The notes under the pieces: model-generated | Seen by the model: only the letters and a program-made list of their open reading frames with translations | The model's database searches: none | What the model was told of the DNA's origin: nothing | Part shown: positions 21,908-31,542 of the stretch, one piece after another | Layout: each line of letters begins with the position of its first letter | How positions within the stretch are numbered: position 1 is the first letter of the stretch | Position numbers and translations under genes: made by a program | Assembly (NCBI GenBank): GCA_020436025.1 | Contig: JAGQYP010000020.1 | Coordinates: 1 to 58,950 of the forward strand | Source: Crocinitomicaceae bacterium | GTDB taxonomy: Bacteria; Bacteroidota; Bacteroidia; Flavobacteriales_D; Crocinitomicaceae | Length of the DNA: 58,950 nt | Direction: 5' to 3'

Positions 21908-21933
21908 TTTGCACTTTGCATTTTGCACTTTGA
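21908..21933 (-). repeat. 7-bp tandem repeat between uvrA and bioD
   Basis: On the minus strand the tract reads CAAAGTG, CAAAATG, CAAAGTG, then CAAAATG running into the next bases: four units of CAAARTG. It lies between the uvrA stop and bioD and supplies the only ATG triplets upstream of bioD. Confidence 0.75.
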
Positions 21934-21934
21934 A

Positions 21935-24736
21935 TTATTTCAATTTCTCCTTCATATACTGAGCCGTATACGACTCTTTCGATTTTAGCATTTCCTCTGG
22001 TGTTCCTTGAAAGACAATTTGTCCTCCTTCTTTTCCTCCTTCAGGACCAAGATCCACGATATGGTCTGCACATTTCAATACGTCCAAATTATGCTCAATG
22101 ACAATCAATGAATGTCCCATTTTTACCAGTTCTTCAAAGGCAATTAACAATTTTGCTATATCGTGAAAGTGCAGCCCTGTAGTGGGTTCGTCAAAAATGA
22201 ATAAAGTCTTGGCACTTTTCTTACCCTTAATTAGAAAGGAAGCCAGTTTAATTCTTTGCGCTTCTCCTCCTGACAAAGTCGAACTGGATTGCCCGAGTTT
22301 TAAATATCCTAGTCCTACTTCTTGCAGTGGTTTTAATTTATTGATGATCTTTTCCTCTTTCGTAGCTCTCCCTCCTTTTTTTAGGTGAGATTCAAAAAAA
22401 GTGATGGCTTCATCAATGCTCATGGCTAAAATATCAGCAATGTTTTTGTCTTGGTATTTTACCTCAAGTGTTTCATTCTTATATCGGCTTCCTTTACAGG
22501 TTTCGCATTCTAAATGGACATCTGCCATAAACTGCATGGAAATGGTTACTTCTCCTTCTCCTTCACACATTTCACATCTCCCACCATCTACATTAAAAGA
22601 AAACCATCCCGCCTTATAGCCGCGAATTTTTGAAATCTGCTGACTTGCAAACAAATCTCGGATTTCATCAAAAGCTTTCACATAAGTCACCGGATTCGAC
22701 CTCGAACTCCTACCGATCGGGTTTTGGTCGATGAATTCAATTTGTTCAATACAGTCCTTAGGAAAACTAACAGAATCGAAATCTCCTTTTTTGTCTTTGA
22801 AAATCCCTAATTCTCTTGACACACCTGGTAATAATACATTGCGAACTAAAGTAGATTTTCCCGAACCTGAAACACCGGAAATACATGTCAACACTTGCAA
22901 AGGAATCTCTAAAGAAAGATTTTTCAAATTGTTCTCTCTGGCGCCTTCAATTTTGATGAATTGCTTTCCAGTTTTTCTTTTTTCCGGAATGGGAATCTGT
23001 AATTTTCTATTTAAATAATCTGCTGTTAATGACCCTTTGGCCTTTAGCAATTGCTTGTGATCCCCTTGAAATACAACTTCTCCACCAAATAATCCAGCTT
23101 CTGGACCCATGTCCAAAATTTCATCCGCCGCTTTCATGATGTCTTCATCGTGTTCCACCACAATTACCGTATTTCCAATCTCTTTTAAATTGTGAAGAAT
23201 GTGAATTAGTCTTTCCGTATCTCTTGAATGCAAACCAATGGAAGGTTCGTCCAAAATATACATCGAACCAACAAGACCTGATCCTAGATTCGTAGCCAAA
23301 TTGATTCTTTGGGACTCTCCTCCAGATAAAGAATTGGCTTGTCGATTTAATGTCAAATACCCTAATCCTACCTCATCCAAATAGCGCAATCGAGTTTGAA
23401 TTTCAACCAAAAGTCTTTTAGCAACTTTAGAATCATGTTCATCCAATTGAATTTCATCAAAAATAACCCTAAGTTCCTTGATTGGTTTGAGCACTAATTC
23501 AATCAAATTATAGTTCCCCACTTTTACATAAGAAGCATCTTTTCTCAACCTAGTTCCTTTGCATGAAGGACATTCCGTTTTACCTCTGTATCGAGACAAT
23601 AAAATTCGGTAATGAATCTTGTAGGATTTTGATTTTACGTAATCGAAAAAGTCATTGATCCCTTCGAAATTCTGATCGCCATTCCACATGAGCTCAATTT
23701 CCTCCGGACTAAACTCTGCTATGGGTTTGTGAATGGATAGACCCGATTTTGTACCTCCAATAATCATTTGCTGTTTCCACTCAGACATTTTTTCACCGTT
23801 AAACGGGGCAATGGCATCTTCATAAATGGACGCTTTTTTATTTGGAATCACCAAATCTTTATCAATTCCAATGATCGAACCATATCCATCACATTCCTTA
23901 CAAGCACCTACCGGATTATTGAAAGTAAAAAAATGAACATCAGGCTCAACAAATTCAACCCCATCCAATTCGAATCTATTGCTGAACATTTTAGGTGATT
24001 TTTCATCAGTCCCTAAAACATAACATTCACCCCTTCCTTCTTCAAATGCCAACTGAACCGAATCTCCCAACCTGGAATTGTTCTCATCGCTTTCCTTTTC
24101 TACTGAAACGCGATCAATAACAATATACGATTGCTCAATATTGATTTTATCATTCTCTTTTAAATCTGTCAATTTATAGGTTTCCCCGTCCTTCCAAAGT
24201 CTGGAATAACCCTGATCAATCAGGACATCCAAAAAACGAGATCGAGCGATGTCTGATTTGAAAAAATTTGGCGCCAAAATGGTAAATCTTGTTCCATCTT
24301 CAAAGGAATTCAGATAATCAACCACATCTGAAACTCTATGTTTCACCACCTCCTTGCCTGATACCGGAGAATAGGTTTTTCCTACTCGGGCAAATAGAAG
24401 TTTTAGAAAATCATATACTTCTGTGGTGGTTCCTACTGTAGATCTTGGATTGTTAGTTTTTACTTTCTGCTCGATGGCAATGGCCGGAGAAATTCCTTTT
24501 ATCTGATCCACCTCAGGTTTGTCCAATCGACCTAAAAATTGTCTGGCATAAGAAGACAAGCTTTCAACATATCTTCTTTGTCCTTCAGAAAACAATGTAT
24601 CAAAAGCTAAAGAAGATTTTCCCGAACCCGACAAACCTGTAATTACAGTGAAATACTTGTGTTTGATGTTCACATCGATGTTTTTCAAATTGTGAACTCG
24701 CGCTCCTTTGATTCGGATTTCTTTGCTTTCTGACAT
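21935..24736 (-). CDS. uvrA: Excinuclease ABC subunit A
   Basis: The 933-residue damage-recognition ATPase of nucleotide excision repair. Two ABC modules are present: Walker A GLSGSGKSSLAFDTLF (~residue 34) and GVSGSGKSTLVRNVLL (~640). The two signatures are NSLSGGESQRINLA and STLSGGEAQRIKLA. Zinc-binding Cys pairs lie in CKECDGYG, ECPSCKGTRL and the C-terminal GGRCEMCEGEGEV with ECETCKGSRY. Length is normal. A -7 box lies 6-13 bases before the start. It heads the minus-strand run uvrA-bioD-surE; the functional link with those is not obvious. Confidence 0.98.
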   Translation of the reverse strand: MSESKEIRIKGARVHNLKNIDVNIKHKYFTVITGLSGSGKSSLAFDTLFSEGQRRYVESLSSYARQFLGRLDKPEVDQIKGISPAIAIEQKVKTNNPRSTVGTTTEVYDFLKLLFARVGKTYSPVSGKEVVKHRVSDVVDYLNSFEDGTRFTILAPNFFKSDIARSRFLDVLIDQGYSRLWKDGETYKLTDLKENDKINIEQSYIVIDRVSVEKESDENNSRLGDSVQLAFEEGRGECYVLGTDEKSPKMFSNRFELDGVEFVEPDVHFFTFNNPVGACKECDGYGSIIGIDKDLVIPNKKASIYEDAIAPFNGEKMSEWKQQMIIGGTKSGLSIHKPIAEFSPEEIELMWNGDQNFEGINDFFDYVKSKSYKIHYRILLSRYRGKTECPSCKGTRLRKDASYVKVGNYNLIELVLKPIKELRVIFDEIQLDEHDSKVAKRLLVEIQTRLRYLDEVGLGYLTLNRQANSLSGGESQRINLATNLGSGLVGSMYILDEPSIGLHSRDTERLIHILHNLKEIGNTVIVVEHDEDIMKAADEILDMGPEAGLFGGEVVFQGDHKQLLKAKGSLTADYLNRKLQIPIPEKRKTGKQFIKIEGARENNLKNLSLEIPLQVLTCISGVSGSGKSTLVRNVLLPGVSRELGIFKDKKGDFDSVSFPKDCIEQIEFIDQNPIGRSSRSNPVTYVKAFDEIRDLFASQQISKIRGYKAGWFSFNVDGGRCEMCEGEGEVTISMQFMADVHLECETCKGSRYKNETLEVKYQDKNIADILAMSIDEAITFFESHLKKGGRATKEEKIINKLKPLQEVGLGYLKLGQSSSTLSGGEAQRIKLASFLIKGKKSAKTLFIFDEPTTGLHFHDIAKLLIAFEELVKMGHSLIVIEHNLDVLKCADHIVDLGPEGGKEGGQIVFQGTPEEMLKSKESYTAQYMKEKLK

Positions 24737-24741
24737 GGTAA

Positions 24742-24749
24742 CAAAATTA
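24742..24749 (-). promoter_or_regulatory. -7 box for uvrA
   Basis: TAATTTTG on the minus strand matches TAnnTTTG exactly, only 5 bases upstream of the ATG, which implies an almost leaderless transcript if used. No clear -33 element was seen. Confidence 0.4.
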
Positions 24750-24811
24750 AGATTTTAGACTTTAGTTCATGATTTAAAATTGGATTTATTAAGCTTCAAA
24801 AAACTGAATTC

Positions 24812-24840
24812 TTAATTATTAATTATTAATTATTAATTAT
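24812..24840. repeat. 7-bp tandem repeat abutting a promoter
   Basis: The unit TTAATTA is repeated 4.1 times without error. It ends six bases before the -7 box of the small lipoprotein pair, so it covers the place where the -33 element and spacer should lie. Confidence 0.9.
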
Positions 24841-24846
24841 CCTGCC

Positions 24847-24854
24847 TATATTTG
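24847..24854 (+). promoter_or_regulatory. -7 box for the small lipoprotein pair
   Basis: TATATTTG is a perfect match to TAnnTTTG and lies 24 bases upstream of the start codon at 24879. The upstream half of the promoter is the TTAATTA repeat. Confidence 0.55.
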
Positions 24855-24878
24855 ACACATCGATAAACATTTACACCT

Positions 24879-25109
24879 ATGAAAAAGTTTCTTTTAATTG
24901 GTTTGTTTGGTACAGTTGCTTTTGCATGCAAATACGACTATGATTGCTACTGTACACAAAGTGGTTTTGGAGCAGGATCTAAAACTGTTCTGAACTCATC
25001 AAGAGCGGCAGCATTGTCTGAATGTAATGCACTTCAAGCTGAATTAGCAGCGGATACAACCAATACAGATTCAACTGCAATCACTTGCGATTTGGCACAA
25101 CAGTATTGA
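24879..25109 (+). CDS. Small Cys-containing lipoprotein A
   Basis: A 76-residue protein with a probable lipobox (AFAC at ~17) after MKKFLLIGLFGTV. The mature part begins CKYDYDCYC and has two further Cys (LSECNAL and ITCDLA), suggesting disulphides. It shares the C-x-x-D-Y-x-C-x-C opening with the next gene, of which it is a diverged paralogue. The two are 4 bases apart and co-transcribed. Function unknown. Confidence 0.6.
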   Translation: MKKFLLIGLFGTVAFACKYDYDCYCTQSGFGAGSKTVLNSSRAAALSECNALQAELAADTTNTDSTAITCDLAQQY

Positions 25110-25113
25110 TTTC

Positions 25114-25323
25114 ATGCATCTTAAACTTGGAATCATTTTACTGCTATTTGTTTTTGCTTCCTGCAAATCAGATTACCAATGTATTTGTGTCAATAACGGA
25201 CAAGAAGTGGGTGTTCAAAACTATGAGAACGTAACTCGTAGTCAAGCTGTTTCGAGCTGCGACGCCTACCAGACTGTCATTCGATTAACCAATCCTGGAG
25301 CTATTTGCGCAAGTCCTTATTAA
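25114..25323 (+). CDS. Small Cys-containing lipoprotein B
   Basis: A 69-residue lipoprotein with lipobox ASC after MHLKLGIILLLFVF. The mature part starts CKSDYQCICVNNG, like CKYDYDCYCTQSG of the upstream protein, and ends with two more spaced Cys (VSSCDAY, AICASPY). This indicates tandem duplication. Function unknown. Confidence 0.6.
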   Translation: MHLKLGIILLLFVFASCKSDYQCICVNNGQEVGVQNYENVTRSQAVSSCDAYQTVIRLTNPGAICASPY

Positions 25324-25351
25324 GTTAGTTTGTTGTTTTGTAGGACAGTTT

Positions 25352-25393
25352 AACGAAAAACTAATCAACTAAAAAACCAAGCAACCAACCAAC
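25352..25393. repeat. Degenerate AAC-rich 7/8-bp repeat
   Basis: The tract starts TAACGAAAAAC and continues with AACTA, AACCA and CAACC units spaced 7-8 bases apart, ending at the icmF stop. It resembles 861-896 after ribD. Confidence 0.4.
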
Positions 25394-25397
25394 ATAA

Positions 25398-28300
25398 CTA
25401 CATATTCCTTCTGTACTGCCCTCCTACATCAAACAACGAATCCGTAATTTGACCTAAAGAGCAATATTTACACGCTTCCATCAATTCAGCAAACATGTTT
25501 TGGTTTTGTATAGCCGCTTTTTGAACCACTTGAATCGATTCCTCAGCTTTCTCTCCTCTTGCTTTATGAAGATTCTTCAACATATCAATTTGATATTGTT
25601 TTTCTTCTTCCGTTGCGCGAATAACTTCCTGTGGAATGATCGTTGGAGACCCTTTTGAACTCAAGAATGTGTTGACTCCGATAATTGGGAATTCTCCGGT
25701 ATGTTTCAAAGTTTCATAATACAAACTTTCTTCTTGAATCTTCGAACGTTGGTACATGGTTTCCATTGCTCCTAAAACACCTCCTCTTTCTGTGATTCTA
25801 TCGAATTCTGTTAATACAGCTTCTTCCACTAAATCAGTCAATTCTTCAATGATGAAAGCTCCCTGAATTGGATTTTGGTTTTTCGCCAATCCTAACTCTC
25901 TGTTAATGATTAACTGAATAGCCATGGCACGTCTTACGGATTCCTCTGTTGGAGTGGTAATCGCTTCATCATAAGCATTGGTGTGCAATGAATTACAGTT
26001 ATCGTAAATAGCGTAAAGTGCCTGTAACGTCGTACGAATATCGTTGAAATCAATCTCCTGAGCGTGCAAAGATCTTCCCGAAGTTTGAATATGGTATTTC
26101 AACATCTGAGCTCTAGGGTTAGCACCGTATTTTTTATCTAGTGCTTTGGACCAAATTCTTCTTGCAACTCTACCGATTACGGCATATTCCGGATCGATTC
26201 CGTTCGAGAAGAAGAAAGATAAGTTCGGACCAAATGCATTGATGTCCATCCCTCTACTTAAGTAATACTCTACATAAGTGAATCCATTTGCCAATGTCAA
26301 TGCCAACTGCGTAATTGGATTAGCTCCAGCCTCCGCAATGTGATAACCTGAAATAGAAACTGAATAGAAGTTTCTTACTCCATGTTCAATAAAATACTCC
26401 TGAACATCTCCCATCAATCTCAAGGCAAATTCAGTAGAGAAAATACAAGTATTCTGAGCTTGATCTTCTTTTAAAATATCTGCTTGAACTGTCCCTCTCA
26501 CTTGCTTTAAGGTCTCTGCTTTGATTCTAGCATAGACATCTGCAGGAAGCACTTGATCTCCAGTAACGCCTAAAAGCATCAATCCTAAACCATCATTCCC
26601 TTCAGGTAAATCTCCTTGATAGGCGGGTCTGGCAATACCTTGATCATCGTATAATGCCTTTTTAACTTTTTCAACTTCCGCTTCCAGACCGTTTTCCTTA
26701 ATATATTTTTCGCAATTTTGATCGATTGCTGCATTCATGAAGAATCCTAAAAGCATTGGGGCCGGACCATTGATTGTCATCGAAACCGATGTTTTTGGAT
26801 CAGAAAGATCAAATCCAGAATACAATTTCTTCGCATCATCCAGGCAACAAATCGAAACTCCTGAATTCCCAATTTTCCCGTAAATATCTGGTCTTAAATC
26901 TGGATCATTTCCATAAAGTGTTACAGAGTCAAAAGCCGTTGATAATCTTTTTGCCGGCATCCCCAAAGAAACGTAATGGAATCTTCTATTTGTTCTTTCA
27001 GGACCTCCTTCACCGGCAAACATTCTTGTTGGATCCTCTCCTTCTCTTTTGAAAGGGAATAATCCAGCAGTGTAAGGAAATTTCCCAGGAACATTTTCCT
27101 GTAATTGCCATTTCAATAAATCTCCCCAAGCCTTGTATTTTGGAAGTGCCACTTTCGGGATTTGAAGATGCGATAAGGACTCTGTATGGGTTTCAATGGA
27201 AAGTTCTTTATCTCGAACCATGAATTTGTAGATCGGATCTTCATATTTCTTTACTACTTCCGGCCATTCTTGAATCAACATCCAGTTTTTTGGATCCAAA
27301 TTCAATTTTACCTTTTCAAAAGTTTCTTGAAGTCCTTTAATCAATCGATCCTTGTCTTCAACATCCAAAGATTTTAAGGCATCCATGGACATCTGAATTC
27401 CATACAACTCCTGAGCAACTTTCACTTGATCTTCTACCCATTTGTCGTAAGATCTATTGTTTTCTGAGATTTCAGATAAATATCTAGTTCTGTCTGGCGG
27501 AATCACGAAGATTTTCTCAGACATCTCTTTCGTAATTTCAAATGTAGATTCCAGTTTAGCACCTGTCTTCTCGCAAATTGTATCCATGATCACCTTGTAA
27601 AGTGAATTCATTCCCGGATCATTAAACTGAGACGCGATGGTACCATAAACTGGCATGTCGTCCACATCCTTTTCCCATAATTGATGATTTCTTTGATACT
27701 GCTTTCTTACATCTCTCAAAGCATCCAATGCACCTCTTTTGTCGAATTTATTCAAGGCGATGACATCCGCAAAATCCAGCATGTCGATTTTCTCTAATTG
27801 AGTCGCCGCACCATATTCTGGCGTCATTACATATAAAGAAACGTCTGAATGATCTAATATTTCAGTATCCGATTGCCCGATTCCAGAAGTTTCCAGGATG
27901 ATCAAGTCGTATTTCGCCGCCTTCAATACTTGAATCGCTTCAGCAACATGTTTAGAAAGTGCCAAATTGGATTGACGCGTAGCTAACGAACGCATATAAA
28001 CTCTATCATTTCGAATCGAATTCATTCTGATTCTATCCCCAAGAAGTGCTCCTCCTGTTTTTCTTTTGGAAGGGTCTACTGAAACAACCGCTATCGTTTT
28101 ATCTTTAAAATCAATTAAAAATCTTCTAACCAATTCATCTACCAATGAAGATTTTCCTGCTCCACCTGTTCCAGTGATCCCTAGTACAGGCGTATGCACT
28201 TTCTCTGCCATTTGATGTACCTCATCCAAGATCTCTTTAGAAGCATCCGGGAAGTTTTCTGCAGCTGAAATAACTCTGGCAATGGCCGGAATTCTTTTGG

Positions 28301-28778
28301 ATTCTAATTGCTTGATCTCACCATTTAAATGTTCTCCAACAGGAAAATCTGCTTGTTTTACCAAGTCATTGATCATCCCTTGCAATCCCATTTCTCTTCC
28401 ATCATCCGGGTGATAAATTCTGGTAATCCCATAATCCTGAAGTTCCTTGATTTCTTCTGGAAGAATAGTTCCTCCACCTCCACCGAAAATTTTAATATGA
28501 TCTGCACCTTTTTCTTTTAATAGATCATACATGTATTTGAAATATTCAATGTGTCCCCCTTGATACGAAGTCATAGCAATTGCCTGTGCATCTTCCTGAA
28601 TAGCACAGTTCACAACTTCTTCTACAGAACGATCATGTCCTAAGTGAATCACCTCACATCCAGTGGATTGAATGATTCTTCTCATGATATTGATGGCGGC
28701 ATCGTGTCCATCAAACAAAGATGCTGCGGTTACGATTCTAACTTTATTTACGGGTTTATAAGGTGCAATATTCTCCAT
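25398..28778 (-). CDS. icmF: Fused isobutyryl-CoA mutase IcmF
   Basis: A 1126-residue fusion that interconverts isobutyryl-CoA and n-butyryl-CoA using coenzyme B12 and carries its own GTPase chaperone. The N-terminal B12-binding domain (residues ~10-145) has the axial-His segment [11 protein letters not shown] and [12 protein letters not shown]. The MeaB-like G domain (~190-410) has P-loop [29 protein letters not shown] and base-specificity motif NKFD. The large mutase barrel (~560-1090) includes [12 protein letters not shown] and [14 protein letters not shown]. The domain order B12-GTPase-mutase distinguishes IcmF from methylmalonyl-CoA mutase. Monocistronic; a weak TATATTCG box lies at 28812-28819. 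Confidence 0.95.
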   Translation of the reverse strand: MENIAPYKPVNKVRIVTAASLFDGHDAAINIMRRIIQSTGCEVIHLGHDRSVEEVVNCAIQEDAQAIAMTSYQGGHIEYFKYMYDLLKEKGADHIKIFGGGGGTILPEEIKELQDYGITRIYHPDDGREMGLQGMINDLVKQADFPVGEHLNGEIKQLESKRIPAIARVISAAENFPDASKEILDEVHQMAEKVHTPVLGITGTGGAGKSSLVDELVRRFLIDFKDKTIAVVSVDPSKRKTGGALLGDRIRMNSIRNDRVYMRSLATRQSNLALSKHVAEAIQVLKAAKYDLIILETSGIGQSDTEILDHSDVSLYVMTPEYGAATQLEKIDMLDFADVIALNKFDKRGALDALRDVRKQYQRNHQLWEKDVDDMPVYGTIASQFNDPGMNSLYKVIMDTICEKTGAKLESTFEITKEMSEKIFVIPPDRTRYLSEISENNRSYDKWVEDQVKVAQELYGIQMSMDALKSLDVEDKDRLIKGLQETFEKVKLNLDPKNWMLIQEWPEVVKKYEDPIYKFMVRDKELSIETHTESLSHLQIPKVALPKYKAWGDLLKWQLQENVPGKFPYTAGLFPFKREGEDPTRMFAGEGGPERTNRRFHYVSLGMPAKRLSTAFDSVTLYGNDPDLRPDIYGKIGNSGVSICCLDDAKKLYSGFDLSDPKTSVSMTINGPAPMLLGFFMNAAIDQNCEKYIKENGLEAEVEKVKKALYDDQGIARPAYQGDLPEGNDGLGLMLLGVTGDQVLPADVYARIKAETLKQVRGTVQADILKEDQAQNTCIFSTEFALRLMGDVQEYFIEHGVRNFYSVSISGYHIAEAGANPITQLALTLANGFTYVEYYLSRGMDINAFGPNLSFFFSNGIDPEYAVIGRVARRIWSKALDKKYGANPRAQMLKYHIQTSGRSLHAQEIDFNDIRTTLQALYAIYDNCNSLHTNAYDEAITTPTEESVRRAMAIQLIINRELGLAKNQNPIQGAFIIEELTDLVEEAVLTEFDRITERGGVLGAMETMYQRSKIQEESLYYETLKHTGEFPIIGVNTFLSSKGSPTIIPQEVIRATEEEKQYQIDMLKNLHKARGEKAEESIQVVQKAAIQNQNMFAELMEACKYCSLGQITDSLFDVGGQYRRNM

Positions 28779-28862
28779 ACTTCAGTTTGATATTCGGTTT
28801 TTTCGAGACGCGAATATAAGCAATTTTCGATGAAATTGAGCCTATTTATATGGTTCTGAGAG

Positions 28863-30338
28863 CTACTCGTTTACATCCTCTGCGGGACAGTCAGAACATT
28901 TCTTTTTCCAGTTGAGTTCTATTCCGAAGATCAACTTTACATTATAATCTTGTAGCTTCCCTTCTCTTCTTTCCGCCGAATAAAACTGATAAATATTTGG
29001 ATTAGAAAGATCGATATACTGAACAGTTGTCCCACTTGGTGTAAATCCCAATTCCACTCCGACAGAGTAATGTTTTCCCTTTTTATCCCAAAAACTTACT
29101 CCAGCGGATCCATAATAGTTATTCCAAATTGCACCCACTTTTTTCATGTGTTCCAACTCAACATGACGGTCTTCAGGAAATGAAAAATTGAAGTCTGTCC
29201 GAAAACCAAACATCAATTCTAATTTGTCATTGATTCTTTGCTCCCAACCAATCCCAGCATTCACAACTTGTTTTCTTCTTTCTCCATAGGCCAGAAAATT
29301 CTGCAAGCCAAACAAAGTATCAATCTGTTCTTCAGTAATCCCCTGAGGAAATGCCACTACTTGATTATCTGGATTAAACAATAGATAATATTCCTGAGGA
29401 AAAAAGTACTCTCCTGAAATATGAAGCCAACTTCCTTTTCCTATTTTCAATCCCATACCTGTGGAAATAGAACCTGAAAATCTGGTTTTCGTTTTTATTT
29501 TTTTCTGCTGATCTGTAAACAGAAAATCTACTCCCTGAAATTGAGGGAAATTTAAAACTTCAACTTCTCTGTTGGCTTTGGCTTCACCATAAAAATTAAA
29601 AGATGGAATAGTCCCGCTTAAGCCCCATCTAAACCGGGGTTTTGAGATCGCCAAAGAAGGCTTAAAAATGCCTTTGAAATTCCAGTAAGAAAAGTCATAG
29701 TTACTTCTTAAACTTATGTAATTCGACTGACTTCCAGAAGGGATCACCCTAAAGCTCAGGTTATTAATAACACGTTCATCAATAAAAGAAATAAAAAAAG
29801 AACAGCCGACTGAAAAAATTGGATTCACGTTATATGCAACTGTTGCTCCGGCCCAAATCTCATTGTATTTGTGACTAGATTGATAAGTGGTAAAAAAGTT
29901 TTCATTTCCTGAGACACTATCCACATAGTTCTCTTGTCCATTGTAACTCAATGTATAATCGTGGTTGAAAGATTCTTTAGCCATGAGGATATAACCCAGT
30001 TTCAATTTGGGGGTTTTCTTAAGATCTATCATTCCCGATATGAGCTGAGGAAGTATGGTAAAGGCTGTAGTGTTTAAATCTAAATTATTTCCTAACCCAT
30101 CTTCGACACGAATAAAGCGCAATGAAAAAGTATTTGCAGAAACGCTTAAATTTCCTCCGTCTACGAAGCCAAGAGAAGCAGGATTGTAATAAATTGAAGA
30201 ATTATCGAGAACAGAGCCTACTGCCGCTCCACCTAAAAAGCTTGCTCGAACTCCATACTGATTCGCCCAGTAGGAAAAGCCTTGAGCCAATCCAGATAAG
30301 GATATGAAAATATAAACCAGAAATAGAATACGATGCAT
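28863..30338 (-). CDS. FadL/OmpP1-like outer membrane protein
   Basis: A 491-residue exported beta-barrel protein (signal MHRILFLVYIFISLSGLAQG). The N-terminal region ANQYGVRASFLGGAAVGSVLDNSSIYYNPASLGFVDGG matches the FadL/OmpP1 family hatch, including the NPASLGF motif. The rest alternates aromatic amphipathic strands, for example YSVGVELGFTPSGTTVQYIDLSNP. The C-terminus is somewhat atypical, with a short hydrophilic Cys-containing end (KKCSDCPAEDVNE). Likely a transporter of hydrophobic molecules; substrate unknown. Ten bases downstream of the glycosyltransferase, probably one transcript. Confidence 0.75.
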   Translation of the reverse strand: MHRILFLVYIFISLSGLAQGFSYWANQYGVRASFLGGAAVGSVLDNSSIYYNPASLGFVDGGNLSVSANTFSLRFIRVEDGLGNNLDLNTTAFTILPQLISGMIDLKKTPKLKLGYILMAKESFNHDYTLSYNGQENYVDSVSGNENFFTTYQSSHKYNEIWAGATVAYNVNPIFSVGCSFFISFIDERVINNLSFRVIPSGSQSNYISLRSNYDFSYWNFKGIFKPSLAISKPRFRWGLSGTIPSFNFYGEAKANREVEVLNFPQFQGVDFLFTDQQKKIKTKTRFSGSISTGMGLKIGKGSWLHISGEYFFPQEYYLLFNPDNQVVAFPQGITEEQIDTLFGLQNFLAYGERRKQVVNAGIGWEQRINDKLELMFGFRTDFNFSFPEDRHVELEHMKKVGAIWNNYYGSAGVSFWDKKGKHYSVGVELGFTPSGTTVQYIDLSNPNIYQFYSAERREGKLQDYNVKLIFGIELNWKKKCSDCPAEDVNE

Positions 30339-30347
30339 TCTACTAAT

Positions 30348-31298
30348 TTACACTTCTTTCTCTACCAAATAATTATTTCTTGAAGAAGAATTTCGGTTGA
30401 CCAACTCCGCAATAAAACCAGTCAGAAACATTTGAGAACCAATAATCATGAAAGTAAGCGCCAAATAGAATTCAGTTCTTTGTGCAATGAGTTTTCCTTC
30501 TGTATCCACAAACAACTTCATGATTCCTAGATAAATCGCCAACAAGAATCCAAGGAAAAACATCAAAGTTCCCATGGCTCCAAAAAAGTGCATGGGCTTC
30601 TTTCCAAAACGTCCCATGAATGTAACGGTAATCAAATCCAGAAATCCATTCATGAATCGATTCATTCCAAATTTCGTTTTTCCGTATTTTCTGGCTTGAT
30701 GTTGAACTACTTTTTCTCCAATCTTCTTAAACCCGGCAAATTTGGCCAAAACAGGAATATATCTGTGCATTTCTCCATACACTTCCACGCTTTTCACCAC
30801 GGATTTTTTATATGCTTTTAGTCCGCAGTTAAAATCATGTAAATAAATTCCAGAAAGCTTTCGAGTAGCCCAATTGAATAATTTTGTCGGAATTGTTTTG
30901 GTTATGGGGTCATATCTTTTCTTCTTCCAGCCACTGATAAGATCATATCCTTCATCTGTAATCATTTTATACAAACCTGGAATCTCATCCGGTGAATCCT
31001 GTAGGTCTGCATCCATTGTAATCACAACATCTCCCACCACTTTCTGAAAGCCCATGTGCAAGGCAGCAGATTTCCCATAATTTCTCTGGAATTTAATCCC
31101 AACTACGTTGGAGTCCTTCGCTTGGAGTTCTTCAATAACCTTCCAGGATTGATCACTTGAACCGTCATCTACAAATACAACTTCGTAAGAATATTGATTC
31201 TCATTCATCACTTTTTGAATCCAAGCATGTAATTCGGGCAAAGATTCTTCTTCGTTAAACAATGGTATGACAACCGATATATTCTTTGATGTACTCAC
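30348..31298 (-). CDS. Family 2 glycosyltransferase (DPM1/GtrB-like)
   Basis: A 316-residue membrane-anchored transferase starting with GTG at 31298. The GT-A domain has VVIPLFNEEESLPEL, VFVDDGSSDQS and the metal-binding MDADLQDSPDEIPGL. Two C-terminal membrane segments lie at ~235-258 and ~280-303. This is the architecture of undecaprenyl-phosphate glucosyl- or mannosyltransferases (GtrB, ArnC), which load sugar onto the lipid carrier for envelope glycan modification. Acceptor and sugar cannot be determined here. It is divergent from the SRP RNA. Confidence 0.9.
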   Translation of the reverse strand: MSTSKNISVVIPLFNEEESLPELHAWIQKVMNENQYSYEVVFVDDGSSDQSWKVIEELQAKDSNVVGIKFQRNYGKSAALHMGFQKVVGDVVITMDADLQDSPDEIPGLYKMITDEGYDLISGWKKKRYDPITKTIPTKLFNWATRKLSGIYLHDFNCGLKAYKKSVVKSVEVYGEMHRYIPVLAKFAGFKKIGEKVVQHQARKYGKTKFGMNRFMNGFLDLITVTFMGRFGKKPMHFFGAMGTLMFFLGFLLAIYLGIMKLFVDTEGKLIAQRTEFYLALTFMIIGSQMFLTGFIAELVNRNSSSRNNYLVEKEV

Positions 31299-31424
31299 GT
31301 ATTCGAAATTTCTGTAAATGTACTCTACTTTTGATTCTCAACTCTTTAATTGACGAACCTTTGGCAAATATACAGGAATACGAAAAATAATGAGGAAGGA
31401 TACTGAATTTTATGATTTTTTTAA

Positions 31425-31432
31425 TAGTTTTG
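31425..31432 (+). promoter_or_regulatory. -7 box for the SRP RNA
   Basis: TAGTTTTG matches TAnnTTTG and lies 2 to 6 bases before the first paired bases of the RNA, the correct distance for transcription to begin at the RNA's 5' end. No clear -33 element was seen. Confidence 0.6.
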
Positions 31433-31434
31433 CG

Positions 31435-31535
31435 CCGGGTAAGTCTTGTACGACCAGCTCCTGTTAAATCCCCCAGGATGGGAACATAGCAAGGGTAGAC
31501 GGTTGTAGCGGTGCGATACAAGTAGCTTACCCACT
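31435..31535 (+). ncRNA. ffs: Signal recognition particle RNA (small, 4.5S type)
   Basis: The RNA that pairs with Ffh to target nascent membrane proteins. The ends pair: GGGTAAG at 31437-31443 with CTTACCC at 31526-31532. The apical domain IV contains the conserved internal-loop elements around CCCAGGATGGGAACATAGCAAGGG at about 31470-31495 (GGGAAC tetraloop region, ATAGCAAGGG). It is ~100 nt and lacks the Alu domain. A run of eight T follows at 31535-31542 as terminator. A minus-strand open frame across it is spurious. Confidence 0.9.
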
Positions 31536-31542
31536 TTTTTTT

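Noticed and set aside
25398..28778. Methylmalonyl-CoA mutase
   Set aside because: The single-chain order B12-binding, G domain, mutase is specific to IcmF; methylmalonyl-CoA mutases have the B12 domain at the C-terminus and a separate MeaB.
31255..31521. Minus-strand open frame of 88 codons across the SRP RNA
   Set aside because: It covers the structured SRP RNA and the glycosyltransferase start, has no family resemblance and no promoter.
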